Positions 52,541-61,283 of a DNA stretch of 64,000 nt are shown here, one piece after another (the first letter of the stretch is position 1; each line of letters starts with the position of its first letter). The position numbers and the translations under genes are program-made. The stretch lies in the NCBI RefSeq assembly GCF_022024035.1, contig NZ_CP091787.1:3008001-3072000 (forward strand), written 5' to 3'. The notes under the pieces were generated by a model that searched no databases, had not been told where the DNA came from, and was given only the letters and a program-made list of their open reading frames with translations. This stretch comes from Prevotella sp. E13-17 (GTDB lineage Bacteria > Bacteroidota > Bacteroidia > Bacteroidales > Bacteroidaceae).

Positions 52541-52597
52541 TTTGGTTGGTAACATCAAAACATCTATTTTTGCAGTGTACTATTAAACTGGTACACT
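52541..52597 (+). promoter_or_regulatory. Promoter and YtrA-type operator of the GntR/ABC operon
   Basis: This is a complete Bacteroidetes promoter: a -33 TTTG at 52541-52544, a 20-bp spacer and a -7 TATTTTTG at 52565-52572. Directly over the expected start site lies a perfect inverted repeat AGTGTAC / GTACACT (52574-52580 and 52591-52597, 10-bp spacer). AGTGTA...TACACT is, from memory, the operator type of YtrA-subfamily GntR repressors, and the third gene of this operon encodes such a regulator. Confidence 0.7.
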
Positions 52598-52630
52598 ATT
52601 ACTGAAGTGTTTTTAAGTTATAAAATAAGT

Positions 52631-53449
52631 ATGATCAGCGTAAACAACATTAACTTTAAGTATGCCGGACAGAAGCGTCTGGTATTTGACAACTTCAGTC
52701 TGACGCTGGAGGAAAATCGTATCTATGGTCTTCTTGGCAAGAACGGTACTGGTAAATCAACCTTGCTCTACCTGCTTTCTGGCTTGTTGCGCCCCACTGC
52801 AGGTAGCGTGAGTTGCGATGGCATTGCCACCTACAAGCGACAGGCAGAGATGTTGAGCCGTATCTTCTTGGTTACTGAGGAGTTTGAACTCCCTGCAATC
52901 CACCTCTCTGAGTATGTGAAACTCTACAAGCCATTCTATCCTCAATTCTCGGAAGAGATTTTGAAGGGCTGTCTGGCTGACTTTGAATTGCCCGAGGATG
53001 TGCATCTGGGAAAACTCTCAATGGGACAGCGCAAGAAAGCCTACATTGCCTTTGCAATAGCTACCAATACGCAGTATCTGTTGATGGACGAGCCTACGAA
53101 TGGGCTGGACATTCCTTCTAAGTCGCAGTTCCGCAAGGTTATTGCACAGCACATGACAGACGACCGTACGGTGATTATCTCTACCCACCAGGTGCACGAT
53201 GTAGAACAGTTGCTCGACCACGTGTTGATTCTCGACCAGCGCAGCGTGCTGCTGAATGCATCTATGCAGGAAATAGAAGAGAAGTATGTCTTTGAATATC
53301 GCACACCACAGCAGATGGATGCTGACGTGCTCTATGCCGAACCTACGCTTCAGGGTAATGCCGTCGTTGCTAAGCGCAAAGAGGGAGATGCTGAGACGCA
53401 GGTCAACCTTGAACTATTGTTTAACTGTATTACCCAAGCAAAGTTTTAA
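52631..53449 (+). CDS. ABC transporter ATP-binding protein (YtrB-like)
   Basis: A 272-residue ATPase subunit. It has the Walker A GKNGTGKST, a degenerate signature LSMGQRKKAYI, the Walker B YLLMDEPTNGLD and the H-loop STHQVHD. The start is the ATG at 52631 (MISVNNINFKYAG), 34 bp after the operator. It pairs with the membrane protein 20 bp downstream and the GntR regulator, as in ytr-type operons that respond to cell-wall antibiotics in Firmicutes. That inducer is only an analogy here. Confidence 0.88.
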   Translation: MISVNNINFKYAGQKRLVFDNFSLTLEENRIYGLLGKNGTGKSTLLYLLSGLLRPTAGSVSCDGIATYKRQAEMLSRIFLVTEEFELPAIHLSEYVKLYKPFYPQFSEEILKGCLADFELPEDVHLGKLSMGQRKKAYIAFAIATNTQYLLMDEPTNGLDIPSKSQFRKVIAQHMTDDRTVIISTHQVHDVEQLLDHVLILDQRSVLLNASMQEIEEKYVFEYRTPQQMDADVLYAEPTLQGNAVVAKRKEGDAETQVNLELLFNCITQAKF

Positions 53450-53468
53450 CTAAAAACCGAATAGAAAA

Positions 53469-54353
53469 ATGGAAAACTTCAATATAAAAAGATTTAGTCA
53501 GGCACTGAAGTGCCACTTCCTCGTATCACGTAAGTCGTGGATTCGCATCTTTGGCATCTACACGTTGGTGATGTTTGTTGCTAACCTGTTCTTTACCCGT
53601 GTAGCTGGTTGGAGCTATTCAAAAATGGAAGAACTCTATCAAGGTGAAAAATTGGTTACAGAATATACTCATTTTGTGTATACTCAGACAACAGGTTTCT
53701 GCATAATATTCTTTGGTTTTGCTATGCTCTTTGGTGCCAGCTATATGTTTGCACAGATGAAGGACACGCGTAAACGCTCAGCCTATTTACTCTGGCCCGT
53801 GTCTAATAGTGAAAAATACATCATCAGTCTGCTTCACTCCATTATTCTGATGGCTGTTATCACAGTAGTCTCCATCGTTGCAGCTGATGCATTGCGCGTC
53901 TTGATAGATGCCATTACAGGAAGAGTTTTTGTGTGGGGTGTTCCTTTGTATGGAAAATACTTCTCTTCTGGGCCTGAGTGGCAGGAAATGTTGATGGCTG
54001 TTACTTGGATGTTCTACTTCCATTCCCTCTATATTATAGGTGGTACGCTATTCCGTCGCTTTCAGTTCCTGTCGACTAGTATTACGATTGCTACTGTTGT
54101 TATTCTTCTGATGATACTGTTTGCGCAGATAGGATGGGATAATATAGACTTCAATTTATGGTATTATGAACCCACTGGCGAGGTTTACAAACTAAGTGAT
54201 GGTAGAACTATCGATATAATGCGTGCTGTGTATAATCCCAGTTTCTATTTCGCCATTCTGGGTGGCTGGCTAATCATTGCCGCTCACTACTGGGCTTCGT
54301 TTAAACTCTTCTGCCGCATACAGGTGATTAACAATAAATGGTTGAACGTATGA
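53469..54353 (+). CDS. ABC-2-like membrane permease subunit
   Basis: A 294-residue protein with about six membrane helices (near residues 25-45, 75-95, 118-142, 175-195, 205-225 and 255-275) and no catalytic motif. No precise family is recognised. Its place between a YtrB-like ATPase and a YtrA-like regulator marks it as the permease of that transporter. Its stop overlaps the GntR start as ATGA. Confidence 0.75.
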   Translation: MENFNIKRFSQALKCHFLVSRKSWIRIFGIYTLVMFVANLFFTRVAGWSYSKMEELYQGEKLVTEYTHFVYTQTTGFCIIFFGFAMLFGASYMFAQMKDTRKRSAYLLWPVSNSEKYIISLLHSIILMAVITVVSIVAADALRVLIDAITGRVFVWGVPLYGKYFSSGPEWQEMLMAVTWMFYFHSLYIIGGTLFRRFQFLSTSITIATVVILLMILFAQIGWDNIDFNLWYYEPTGEVYKLSDGRTIDIMRAVYNPSFYFAILGGWLIIAAHYWASFKLFCRIQVINNKWLNV

Positions 54354-54709
54354 TATTTAATTCTGATAAACCAATATTCTTGCAGATGGCCGATAGGCTC
54401 TGCGATGAAATACTGGCCGATAAGTACAAGGATGACGACCGCATCCCATCGGTGCGTGAGTACGCAGTACTGCTGGAGGTGAATACCAACACCGCCGTGA
54501 AGGCCTATGATGAACTGGCTCGTGCGAACATTATATATAATAAAAGGGGACTGGGCTACTTTGTGACTAAAGGGGCGAAGAAACAGATCCTGAAGGAGCG
54601 CAAGCACGTGTTTATGAAAGAACAACTTCCGGAACTGTTCCGACAGATGCAACTGCTGGGTATAACGTTAGAAGATGTTAAAGAGGCGTATGATATGCAA
54701 CAAACCTGA
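54350..54709 (+). CDS. GntR family transcriptional regulator (YtrA subfamily)
   Basis: A 119-residue protein from the ATG at 54350, chosen for the 4-bp overlap with the permease gene. It is a winged helix-turn-helix (about 5-75: DKPIFLQMADRLCDEILADK, IPSVREYAVLLEVNTNTAVK) with RGLGYFV in the wing. A short helical tail (about 78-119) follows, too small to be a ligand-binding domain, which defines the YtrA subfamily. It probably represses its own operon through the inverted repeat at 52574-52597. Confidence 0.9.
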   Translation: MIFNSDKPIFLQMADRLCDEILADKYKDDDRIPSVREYAVLLEVNTNTAVKAYDELARANIIYNKRGLGYFVTKGAKKQILKERKHVFMKEQLPELFRQMQLLGITLEDVKEAYDMQQT

Positions 54710-54745
54710 CATTGCGTGCGTCTAAGAAAAAAATGAAAACGATAC

Positions 54746-54775
54746 TTCGTTATGACGTCATATCATTATAACGAA
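54746..54775. promoter_or_regulatory. Nested dyads upstream of the MacAB-TolC-like operon
   Basis: TTCGTTAT (54746-54753) and ATAACGAA (54768-54775) form a perfect inverted repeat. A second perfect palindrome, TATGACGTCATA (54751-54762), lies within it. The structure sits 17 bp before the first gene and may be an operator. No clear TAnnTTTG box is seen in this short intergenic region. Confidence 0.5.
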
Positions 54776-54791
54776 TATTATAAAGAATCGA

Positions 54792-55451
54792 ATGATACAC
54801 TTAGAGAACATCAACAAAACCTATTTCGGTGCACAGCCATTGCATGTGCTGAAGGGCATAAATCTCGACATCGAAGCAGGCGAGTTTGTCAGCATCATGG
54901 GAGCCAGCGGCTCGGGTAAGTCCACCTTATTAAATATATTAGGTATTTTGGACAACTACGACTCGGGAATCTATGAACTGGCGGGCACACGCATCTGGAA
55001 CCTGTCGGAGAGAAAAGCCGCAGAGTATCGTAACCACATGATTGGATTTATCTTCCAGTCGTTCAACCTGATCAACTTCAAGACGGCGGTAGAGAACGTA
55101 GAGCTGCCCCTGTTCTATCAGGGGGTGAGCAGGAAGAAGCGCCACCATCTGGCTCTGGAATATCTGGAGAAGCTGGGACTGCTGGACTGGGCTGAACACT
55201 ACCCCAACGAGCTCTCGGGCGGACAGAAGCAGCGCGTGGCCATTGCACGCGCCCTGATCACAAACCCAAAGATTATCCTGGCCGATGAACCTACGGGTGC
55301 ATTGGACTCGAAGACCAGCGTAGAGGTGATGGAACTGCTGAAGAACCTGAACAAGGAGGAACATATCACGCAGGTCATCGTGACGCACGACCCTGGCGTG
55401 GCACAACAAACCAACCGAATCATTAGAATCAAGGATGGAGTTATTGAATGA
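54792..55451 (+). CDS. ABC transporter ATP-binding protein (MacB/LolD type)
   Basis: A 219-residue ATPase. It has the Walker A GASGSGKST, a Q-loop in GFIFQSFNLI, the signature LSGGQKQRV, the Walker B IILADEPTGALD and the H-loop VTHDPG. It is the ATPase of a type VII (MacB-like) mechanotransmitter with the two FtsX-like permeases downstream. Its stop overlaps the first permease by 17 bp. Confidence 0.92.
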   Translation: MIHLENINKTYFGAQPLHVLKGINLDIEAGEFVSIMGASGSGKSTLLNILGILDNYDSGIYELAGTRIWNLSERKAAEYRNHMIGFIFQSFNLINFKTAVENVELPLFYQGVSRKKRHHLALEYLEKLGLLDWAEHYPNELSGGQKQRVAIARALITNPKIILADEPTGALDSKTSVEVMELLKNLNKEEHITQVIVTHDPGVAQQTNRIIRIKDGVIE

Positions 55452-56673
55452 GATATGGCAAACGGTGCAACGCAACAAGCTGCGCACCGGCCTGACAGGT
55501 TTCGCAGTGGCATGGGGCATCTTCATGCTGATTGTGCTGTTGGGTGCAGGCAACGGACTGATCAATGCACAACTGCTGCAAACCAACCGCTTCCTGTCGA
55601 ACTCGATGGTTGTCTTCGGAGGATCGACATCAAAGCCCTATCAGGGCATGAAAGAGGGACGCTGGATTCAGTTGCAGCAACGCGACATTGCCACTACCGA
55701 CAAGGAATTCAACGAGACTATCGACGAGGTCGGCGCTCAATATCGCGTGAGCCCACTGGTGAGTCATGGTTCTCAGTACCTGTACCCACAGGTCATGGGC
55801 GTGTATCCAAACCATATCCGCATTGACAAAGTGGACATGACGCAGGGTCGATTCATCAACACCATCGACATCCGCGAGAAGAGAAAGGTGCTGGTGATCA
55901 GCGAAAAGCAAGCCAAAGAGTTGGAAGCCAAACTGGGTGACAATATCAACCTGGGAAATTTCTCGTTTAAGATTGTAGGCATCTACAAGGAACAAGAAAA
56001 CGGACAGCCCTATATCTTCTCATCATACACGGCCATCAAGGGTATCTTTGGCACCAACAGTAGTGATGCCGGCAACATTGAGTTTACGTTCCATGGACTG
56101 GACACCGAGAACGATAACGAGGCTTTTGAGAAGAAATACCGCAAGCGCCTGAATGCAAACCACATGGTACACCCTGAAGACGAAGGTGCCATCTGGCTCT
56201 GGAACAGACACATGCAGAACATGCAGATGAACAAAGCTATCGGCATCATGAGGATGGCTCTGTGGATTGTAGGCTTGTTTACGTTGCTGAGCGGCATCGT
56301 GGGCGTTTCGAACATCATGCTGATCACCGTGAAGGAACGTACACACGAGTTTGGCATCCGAAAGGCCATCGGCGCCAAGCCGTGGGCAATCCTGAAACTG
56401 ATCATCACCGAGAGTATCATCATCACCACCTTCTTTGGCTATATCGGCATGGTTCTGGGCGTGGCCACCTGCGAATATATGGATGCCACAATAGGACATA
56501 CGAAGGTAGATGCCGGACTGTTTAAGGCGTCCATGTTCATCAACCCTACCGTGGGCATCGACATTTGTATCGAGGCAACCATGGTGATGATTATTGCCGG
56601 CACCATTGCGGGACTGATTCCTGCACTGAAGGCTGCAAAGACCAGACCTATTGAAGCACTTAGAGCAGATTAA
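55435..56673 (+). CDS. MacB-like ABC permease (FtsX domain), first of two
   Basis: A 412-residue permease with a first helix at about 20-40, a large periplasmic MacB_PCD domain (about 45-270), and three C-terminal helices in the FtsX domain (about 275-410). LLSGIVGVSNIMLITVKERT precedes the HEFGIRKAIGAKP motif. It should pair with the second permease to form a heterodimer over the ATPase. It is translationally coupled to the ATPase gene. Confidence 0.9.
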   Translation: MELLNEIWQTVQRNKLRTGLTGFAVAWGIFMLIVLLGAGNGLINAQLLQTNRFLSNSMVVFGGSTSKPYQGMKEGRWIQLQQRDIATTDKEFNETIDEVGAQYRVSPLVSHGSQYLYPQVMGVYPNHIRIDKVDMTQGRFINTIDIREKRKVLVISEKQAKELEAKLGDNINLGNFSFKIVGIYKEQENGQPYIFSSYTAIKGIFGTNSSDAGNIEFTFHGLDTENDNEAFEKKYRKRLNANHMVHPEDEGAIWLWNRHMQNMQMNKAIGIMRMALWIVGLFTLLSGIVGVSNIMLITVKERTHEFGIRKAIGAKPWAILKLIITESIIITTFFGYIGMVLGVATCEYMDATIGHTKVDAGLFKASMFINPTVGIDICIEATMVMIIAGTIAGLIPALKAAKTRPIEALRAD

Positions 56674-56679
56674 GAACTT

Positions 56680-57921
56680 ATGAGAATAGACTTAGACAAC
56701 TATCGTGAAATCCTTGACACTCTGACCCGCAACAAGAGTCGTTCGCTGCTGACTGGCTTCGGCATCTTCTGGGGTGTGTTCATGCTGGTATCGCTGATAG
56801 GCGGAGGACAAGGATTGAAGGAACTGCTGAACTCTAACTTTGAAGGGTTTGCCACAAACTCAGCTCTTGTATGGGCTCAGCCAACGTCGAAAGCATACAA
56901 GGGCTTCCGCAAAGGACGCTACTGGAATATGGAATACAGAGACACGGAGCGACTGCGCCAGCGCGTGCCAGAACTCGACGTGATTTCGCCCATACTCTAC
57001 GGCAATGGTGGTTCGGCCTATTATGCCGACAGAAAAACTTCTATCGACGTGAACGGCGTGCTACCTGAATATCAGTTCTTCAACAGTCCGAAGATGTTCT
57101 ACGGACGCTTTCTGAACGACATGGACATCGCCCAGAAACGCAAGGTGTGCGTCATTGGCAAGAAGATATACAAGGAACTGTTCCCTGGCGGTGGCAACCC
57201 CTGCGGAAAGTTCATCCGCGTGGACTCCATCTACTACCAGGTGATTGGTGTGGACTACAACACATCGGGAGGCATGACGGGTAGCGACGGCTCAAAACTG
57301 CTGTTGCCTATCACCCAGATGCAACAGGTCTATAACCGCGGTAACACGGTGGACATGATTGCCGTCACAGGACGACCAGGCGTGGTGATGACTTCCATCA
57401 TCCCGCGTATCCGCGAGGCTCTGGGAAGAGCACATACCATCGATGCCAACGACGAACAGGCCATCATGGTGTTCAACACCGAAGTGCTGTTCCAAATGAT
57501 GGACTCGCTGTTTCGCGGTGTCAACTTCCTGATATGGCTCGTGGGATTGGGCACACTGCTGGCCGGTGCCATCGGCGTTTCGAACATCATGCTGGTGACC
57601 GTGCGCGAACGCACCATAGAGATAGGAATACGTCGCGCCATTGGTGCCACACCCAGAATGATCCTGTCGCAGATTGTGGCAGAGAGTATCGTGCTGACGC
57701 TGGTGGCAGGTATGAGCGGCATTCTCTTTGCCGTGTTTATCCTGCAAATGCTAGAGATGGGCAATACGGAAGACGGTATTGTGAGTGCCCACTTCCAGGT
57801 GGACTTCTGGACAGCCATCATGGCTGCCTTGGCTATCGCCATGATGGGCGTATTAGCAGGTATCGCTCCTGCAGCACGTGCCATGAGCATCAAACCCGTA
57901 GATGCAATGAGAGACGAATAA
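56680..57921 (+). CDS. MacB-like ABC permease (FtsX domain), second
   Basis: A 413-residue paralogue of the preceding permease with the same layout: an N-terminal helix (about 22-42), a MacB_PCD domain, and an FtsX domain with GAIGVSNIMLVTVRERT then IEIGIRRAIGATP. It starts 6 bp after the first permease. Two different permease subunits suggest a heteromeric transporter rather than the MacB homodimer. Confidence 0.9.
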   Translation: MRIDLDNYREILDTLTRNKSRSLLTGFGIFWGVFMLVSLIGGGQGLKELLNSNFEGFATNSALVWAQPTSKAYKGFRKGRYWNMEYRDTERLRQRVPELDVISPILYGNGGSAYYADRKTSIDVNGVLPEYQFFNSPKMFYGRFLNDMDIAQKRKVCVIGKKIYKELFPGGGNPCGKFIRVDSIYYQVIGVDYNTSGGMTGSDGSKLLLPITQMQQVYNRGNTVDMIAVTGRPGVVMTSIIPRIREALGRAHTIDANDEQAIMVFNTEVLFQMMDSLFRGVNFLIWLVGLGTLLAGAIGVSNIMLVTVRERTIEIGIRRAIGATPRMILSQIVAESIVLTLVAGMSGILFAVFILQMLEMGNTEDGIVSAHFQVDFWTAIMAALAIAMMGVLAGIAPAARAMSIKPVDAMRDE

Positions 57922-57942
57922 AAACAATAAAACATAAAGATT

Positions 57943-59061
57943 ATGAAAAAGTACATGAAACTCATCATTGCGAGCATCATCGCACTGATATTCATCGGAA
58001 CCTTTGTGTTCCTTTGGCAGAAAAGCCAACCCAAAGAGGTGGTTTACACAGAGTTTACACCTGAAACAACCGACCTGAAGAAGACAACGATCATCACTGG
58101 TAAGATAGAACCACGCAACGAGGTGAGCGTGAAGCCTCAGATCAGCGGCATCATTGCTGAACTGATGAAGGAGCCTGGCGACTTTGTACAGCAAGGCGAG
58201 GTGATTGCCAAAGTAAAGGTGATACCAGACATGAGCCAGCTGTCTAGCGCAGAGAGCCGTGTACGACTGGCTGATATCAACCTGAAGCAGGTGGAGAAAG
58301 ACTTTTCACGCACACAGTCACTGCACAACCAGAAACTGGTCAGCGACGAGGAGTTTGAGAAAAGTCGTCAGCAACTGAAGCAGGCTCAGGAGGAGAATGC
58401 GGCTGCCATCGATGCATTGCAGGTGGTACGCGATGGTGTGTCAAAGTCGAATGCCTCGGCATCGTCAACGCTGATTCGCTCAACCATCAGCGGCATCATC
58501 CTCGACATCCCCGTAAAGGTGGGTAACTCGGTCATCAACTCTAACACATTCAACGATGGAACAACCATCGCTACGGTGGCTAACATGAAAGATCTGATTT
58601 TCCGTGGCAACATCGACGAGACCGAGGTGGGCCTGCTCTCTATTGGAATCCCTATGAAGATAACCATCGGCGCTCTACAGGACATGCAACTCGATGCTTC
58701 GCTGGAATATATCTCACCAAAAGCGACAGAGAGCAATGGCGCCAACCAGTTTGAGATAAAAGCAGCCGTCATGCTGCCCACGCAGAAACAAGAAGGACAA
58801 AGTCTGCGTTCGGGCTACTCTGCCAATGCAGAAATTGTGCTGGCTCAGGCTCAGCAGGTGCTGGCTATCCCCGAGAGTGCCATCGAGTTCAGCGGTGACA
58901 GCACCTTCGTTTATGTGGTGAAGGGTGAGGGCAAGCAGAAGACCTACGAGCGCCAGCCTGTGGTGACGGGCTTGAGCGATGGTGTGAACATTGAAATCAA
59001 GAAGGGCCTCACCGCCAAACAGAAGGTGCGCGGTCCGCAACTGATTGCTGAAGAACAATAA
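57943..59061 (+). CDS. HlyD/MacA-family periplasmic adaptor
   Basis: A 372-residue protein with an N-terminal membrane anchor (about 7-25), a biotinyl-lipoyl-like hairpin (VKPQISGIIAELMKEPGDFV), an alpha-hairpin coiled coil (about 95-165) and a beta-barrel with membrane-proximal domain (about 220-365). It links the ABC permeases to the TolC-like channel encoded next. It is in the operon with 21-bp and 6-bp gaps. Confidence 0.91.
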   Translation: MKKYMKLIIASIIALIFIGTFVFLWQKSQPKEVVYTEFTPETTDLKKTTIITGKIEPRNEVSVKPQISGIIAELMKEPGDFVQQGEVIAKVKVIPDMSQLSSAESRVRLADINLKQVEKDFSRTQSLHNQKLVSDEEFEKSRQQLKQAQEENAAAIDALQVVRDGVSKSNASASSTLIRSTISGIILDIPVKVGNSVINSNTFNDGTTIATVANMKDLIFRGNIDETEVGLLSIGIPMKITIGALQDMQLDASLEYISPKATESNGANQFEIKAAVMLPTQKQEGQSLRSGYSANAEIVLAQAQQVLAIPESAIEFSGDSTFVYVVKGEGKQKTYERQPVVTGLSDGVNIEIKKGLTAKQKVRGPQLIAEEQ

Positions 59062-59067
59062 AACGAC

Positions 59068-60396
59068 ATGAAGATGATGAACAAAAGCATAGCATTTCTA
59101 CTCTTCGCCGCTGCGTCGCTGCCCATGAATGCCCAAAAGGCATGGAGCCTGCGCCAGTGCTGCGACTATGCGGTGGAGCACAACATCACTGTAAAACAGT
59201 ATGAGAACCAGCGCCACCAGCGTGAACTGCAGTTATCTACAGCCCGCAATTCGCGACTGCCTGACTTGAGCGCCAGCGCAGGTCAGAATTTCTCGTTCGG
59301 TCGTGGACTGACGGCAGAGAACACCTACACCAACACGAACACGTCTTCAACCTCATTCTCGCTGGGAACAAGTATTCCGCTATTTACGGGATTCCAGATT
59401 CCTAACAACATCCGACTGAACGAATTGAACCTCGAAGCAGCCACACAGGACCTGGAGAAAGCACGCAACGACATCCGCATGCAGGTGGCACAGGCCTACG
59501 TACAGATACTCTACGACCTGGAGCTATCGGACGTAGCCCATCGACAAATCAGCATTGATTCGGCACAGGTGGCCAGACTGCAGGCCTTGCTCGATGTAGG
59601 AAAGGTGAGCGAGGTAGAACTGGCCCAACAGAAAGCAACACTTGCGCAGAGCCAACTGACAGCTACACAGGCTGACAACAACCTGCAACTGGCTTTGCTG
59701 TCGATGACTCAACTGCTAGAACTGGAAAGTCCTGATGGCTTTATGGTGGAGCGTCCACAGGTGGCAACACCAACCGCAGAGCCGATTGGCATCACACCTG
59801 ATGACATCTATGCCGAGGCCTTGGCCATCAAGCCCGAGATTCAGGCACAGCAACTGCGCCTGCGTTCAACAGACAACAACATCAAGATTGCACAGGCAGG
59901 ACTCTATCCTCAACTCAGTTTCAGTGCCGGTCTTGGCTCCAACTACTACAAGACTTCGGGCTTCCCTGCCGAGACCTTCAGCAAACAGATTAAAAACAAC
60001 TTTAGCCAGTATCTGGGCTTCAGTCTAAACATCCCCATCTTCAACCGCTTTCAGACACGCAACAATATCCGCGCTGCCAAGTTGGAGCGCAACAGTCAGC
60101 AACTACAGTTGGACAACACGAAGAAGACACTCTACAAGGAGATTCAGCAAGTGTACTACAATTTGGTTGCTGACAACAGCAAACTGCGCAGCAGCAATCA
60201 GGCACGCGAAAGCAGCGAGACCGCTTTTCTGCTGACACAGGCTAAGTATGAACAGGGTAAAGCCACGCTGACCGAATTCAACGAGGCCAAGAACAACTAC
60301 CTGAAAGCAGAAAGCGAACTCACGCAGTCGCGCTACGAATACCTGTATCAGCAAGCCTTGATACTCTTCTACCGCGGACAAGAGCTGTCGCTGTAG
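59068..60396 (+). CDS. TolC-family outer-membrane efflux protein
   Basis: A 442-residue outer-membrane factor with a signal peptide (about 1-23, ending PMNAQ). Two long helical repeats (OEP domains, about 30-220 and 240-440) carry the typical pattern of Gln-, Asn- and Ala-rich helices; DLEKARNDIRMQVAQAYVQI is characteristic. It is the exit duct of the tripartite pump. It is the last gene of the operon, followed by a hairpin terminator at 60451-60484. Confidence 0.91.
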   Translation: MKMMNKSIAFLLFAAASLPMNAQKAWSLRQCCDYAVEHNITVKQYENQRHQRELQLSTARNSRLPDLSASAGQNFSFGRGLTAENTYTNTNTSSTSFSLGTSIPLFTGFQIPNNIRLNELNLEAATQDLEKARNDIRMQVAQAYVQILYDLELSDVAHRQISIDSAQVARLQALLDVGKVSEVELAQQKATLAQSQLTATQADNNLQLALLSMTQLLELESPDGFMVERPQVATPTAEPIGITPDDIYAEALAIKPEIQAQQLRLRSTDNNIKIAQAGLYPQLSFSAGLGSNYYKTSGFPAETFSKQIKNNFSQYLGFSLNIPIFNRFQTRNNIRAAKLERNSQQLQLDNTKKTLYKEIQQVYYNLVADNSKLRSSNQARESSETAFLLTQAKYEQGKATLTEFNEAKNNYLKAESELTQSRYEYLYQQALILFYRGQELSL

Positions 60397-60442
60397 GACG
60401 TAAAAAAAGTGAATAAAATTTGGTAGTATCGCAAAAAAGCGC

Positions 60443-60450
60443 TACCTTTG
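60443..60450 (+). promoter_or_regulatory. -7 box before tRNA-Gln, abutting a terminator
   Basis: TACCTTTG matches TAnnTTTG. The stem of the terminator begins at the next base, so the expected start site lies inside the hairpin. Confidence 0.5.
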
Positions 60451-60484
60451 CAGGCGATTTCAAGAAGAATCGCCTGTTTTTTTT
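60451..60484 (+). terminator. Rho-independent terminator of the efflux operon
   Basis: A 9-bp stem CAGGCGATT / AATCGCCTG (60451-60459 with 60468-60476), an 8-nt loop, then eight T residues. It lies 55 bp after the TolC-family stop and 7 bp before the tRNA. Confidence 0.8.
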
Positions 60485-60490
60485 ATTTTT

Positions 60491-60561
60491 TGGACGATGG
60501 TGTAATGGTAACACTACAGGTTTTGGTTCTGTCATTCCCGGTTCGAATCCGAGTCGTCCAA
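60491..60561 (+). tRNA. tRNA-Gln (anticodon UUG)
   Basis: A cloverleaf is visible. The 7-bp acceptor stem is TGGACGA / TCGTCCA with discriminator A. The D arm is GTGT-AATGGTA-ACAC. The anticodon arm is ACAGG-TTTTGGT-TCTGT with TTG at positions 34-36. The T arm is CCCGG-TTCGAAT-CCGAG, with the usual TTCGAAT loop. CCA is not encoded. The sirtuin gene starts 20 bp downstream, so the two may be cotranscribed. Confidence 0.95.
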
Positions 60562-60581
60562 CTTCATACAGGAGGAAACTT

Positions 60582-61277
60582 ATGAAAAAGAAAATCGTTG
60601 TTTTGACGGGTGCAGGAATGTCGGTGGAGAGTGGACTCCGCACATTTCGTGATGCTGATGGCTTATGGGAGGAATATCCCGTTGCCCAAGTGGCTACACA
60701 CGAGGGATGGGAGGCTGATCCGACGTTGGTAACAAACTTCTACAACATGCTTCGTAAGAAGTGCTGGGGCGTTAAACCCAACGAAGGTCATCGGCTGGTT
60801 GCACAATTAGAAGAGAAATACGACGTCACCGTGGTGACGCAAAACGTGGACAACCTGCACGAGATGGCAGGCTCTTCGAAAGTCATTCACCTGCATGGCG
60901 AGCTGATGAAAGTATGCTCAAGCCGCGATGTTGACGACCCACGCTACCAGCAGACGCTGACACCCGACAACTGCGAGATTGAGCCAGGCACAAAGGCTGG
61001 CGATGGTTCGCTGCTTCGTCCGTTCATTGTTTTCTTTGGCGAAGCCGTTCCCAACATCACCATTGCTGCCGAAGAGGCCATGCGTGCCGACATTTTTATT
61101 GTGATTGGCACCAGTCTGAACGTTTATCCCGCAGCAGGTCTTCTTCACTATGTACGTCCTGACGTTCCTGTTTACCTGATTGACCCCAACCCTGTAAGCG
61201 CTGGAGCCAAAGTTAAACAGATACAGAAAGGCGCAAGTGCAGGCATGCAGGAACTGAGCGAACTGTTGATGAGATAG
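60582..61277 (+). CDS. SIR2-family NAD-dependent protein deacylase
   Basis: A 231-residue class III sirtuin. NAD-binding motifs are GAGMSVESGLRTFRD, VTQNVDNLHE and VIGTSLNVYPAAG, with the catalytic His in VIHLHGELMKV. The zinc-site cysteines are largely missing (only VCSSRDV and DNCEIE remain), as in some bacterial sirtuins. The start is the ATG at 60582; the upstream open frame runs through the tRNA and is not coding. An AGGAGG ribosome site 6 bp before the ATG is unusually strong for this phylum. It is followed after 6 bp by the RluA gene. Confidence 0.9.
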   Translation: MKKKIVVLTGAGMSVESGLRTFRDADGLWEEYPVAQVATHEGWEADPTLVTNFYNMLRKKCWGVKPNEGHRLVAQLEEKYDVTVVTQNVDNLHEMAGSSKVIHLHGELMKVCSSRDVDDPRYQQTLTPDNCEIEPGTKAGDGSLLRPFIVFFGEAVPNITIAAEEAMRADIFIVIGTSLNVYPAAGLLHYVRPDVPVYLIDPNPVSAGAKVKQIQKGASAGMQELSELLMR

Positions 61278-61283
61278 CCCACC

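Noticed and set aside
60420..60581. 54-codon upstream extension of the sirtuin frame
   Set aside because: It runs through the terminator and the tRNA-Gln gene; a strong AGGAGG marks the ATG at 60582 as the start.
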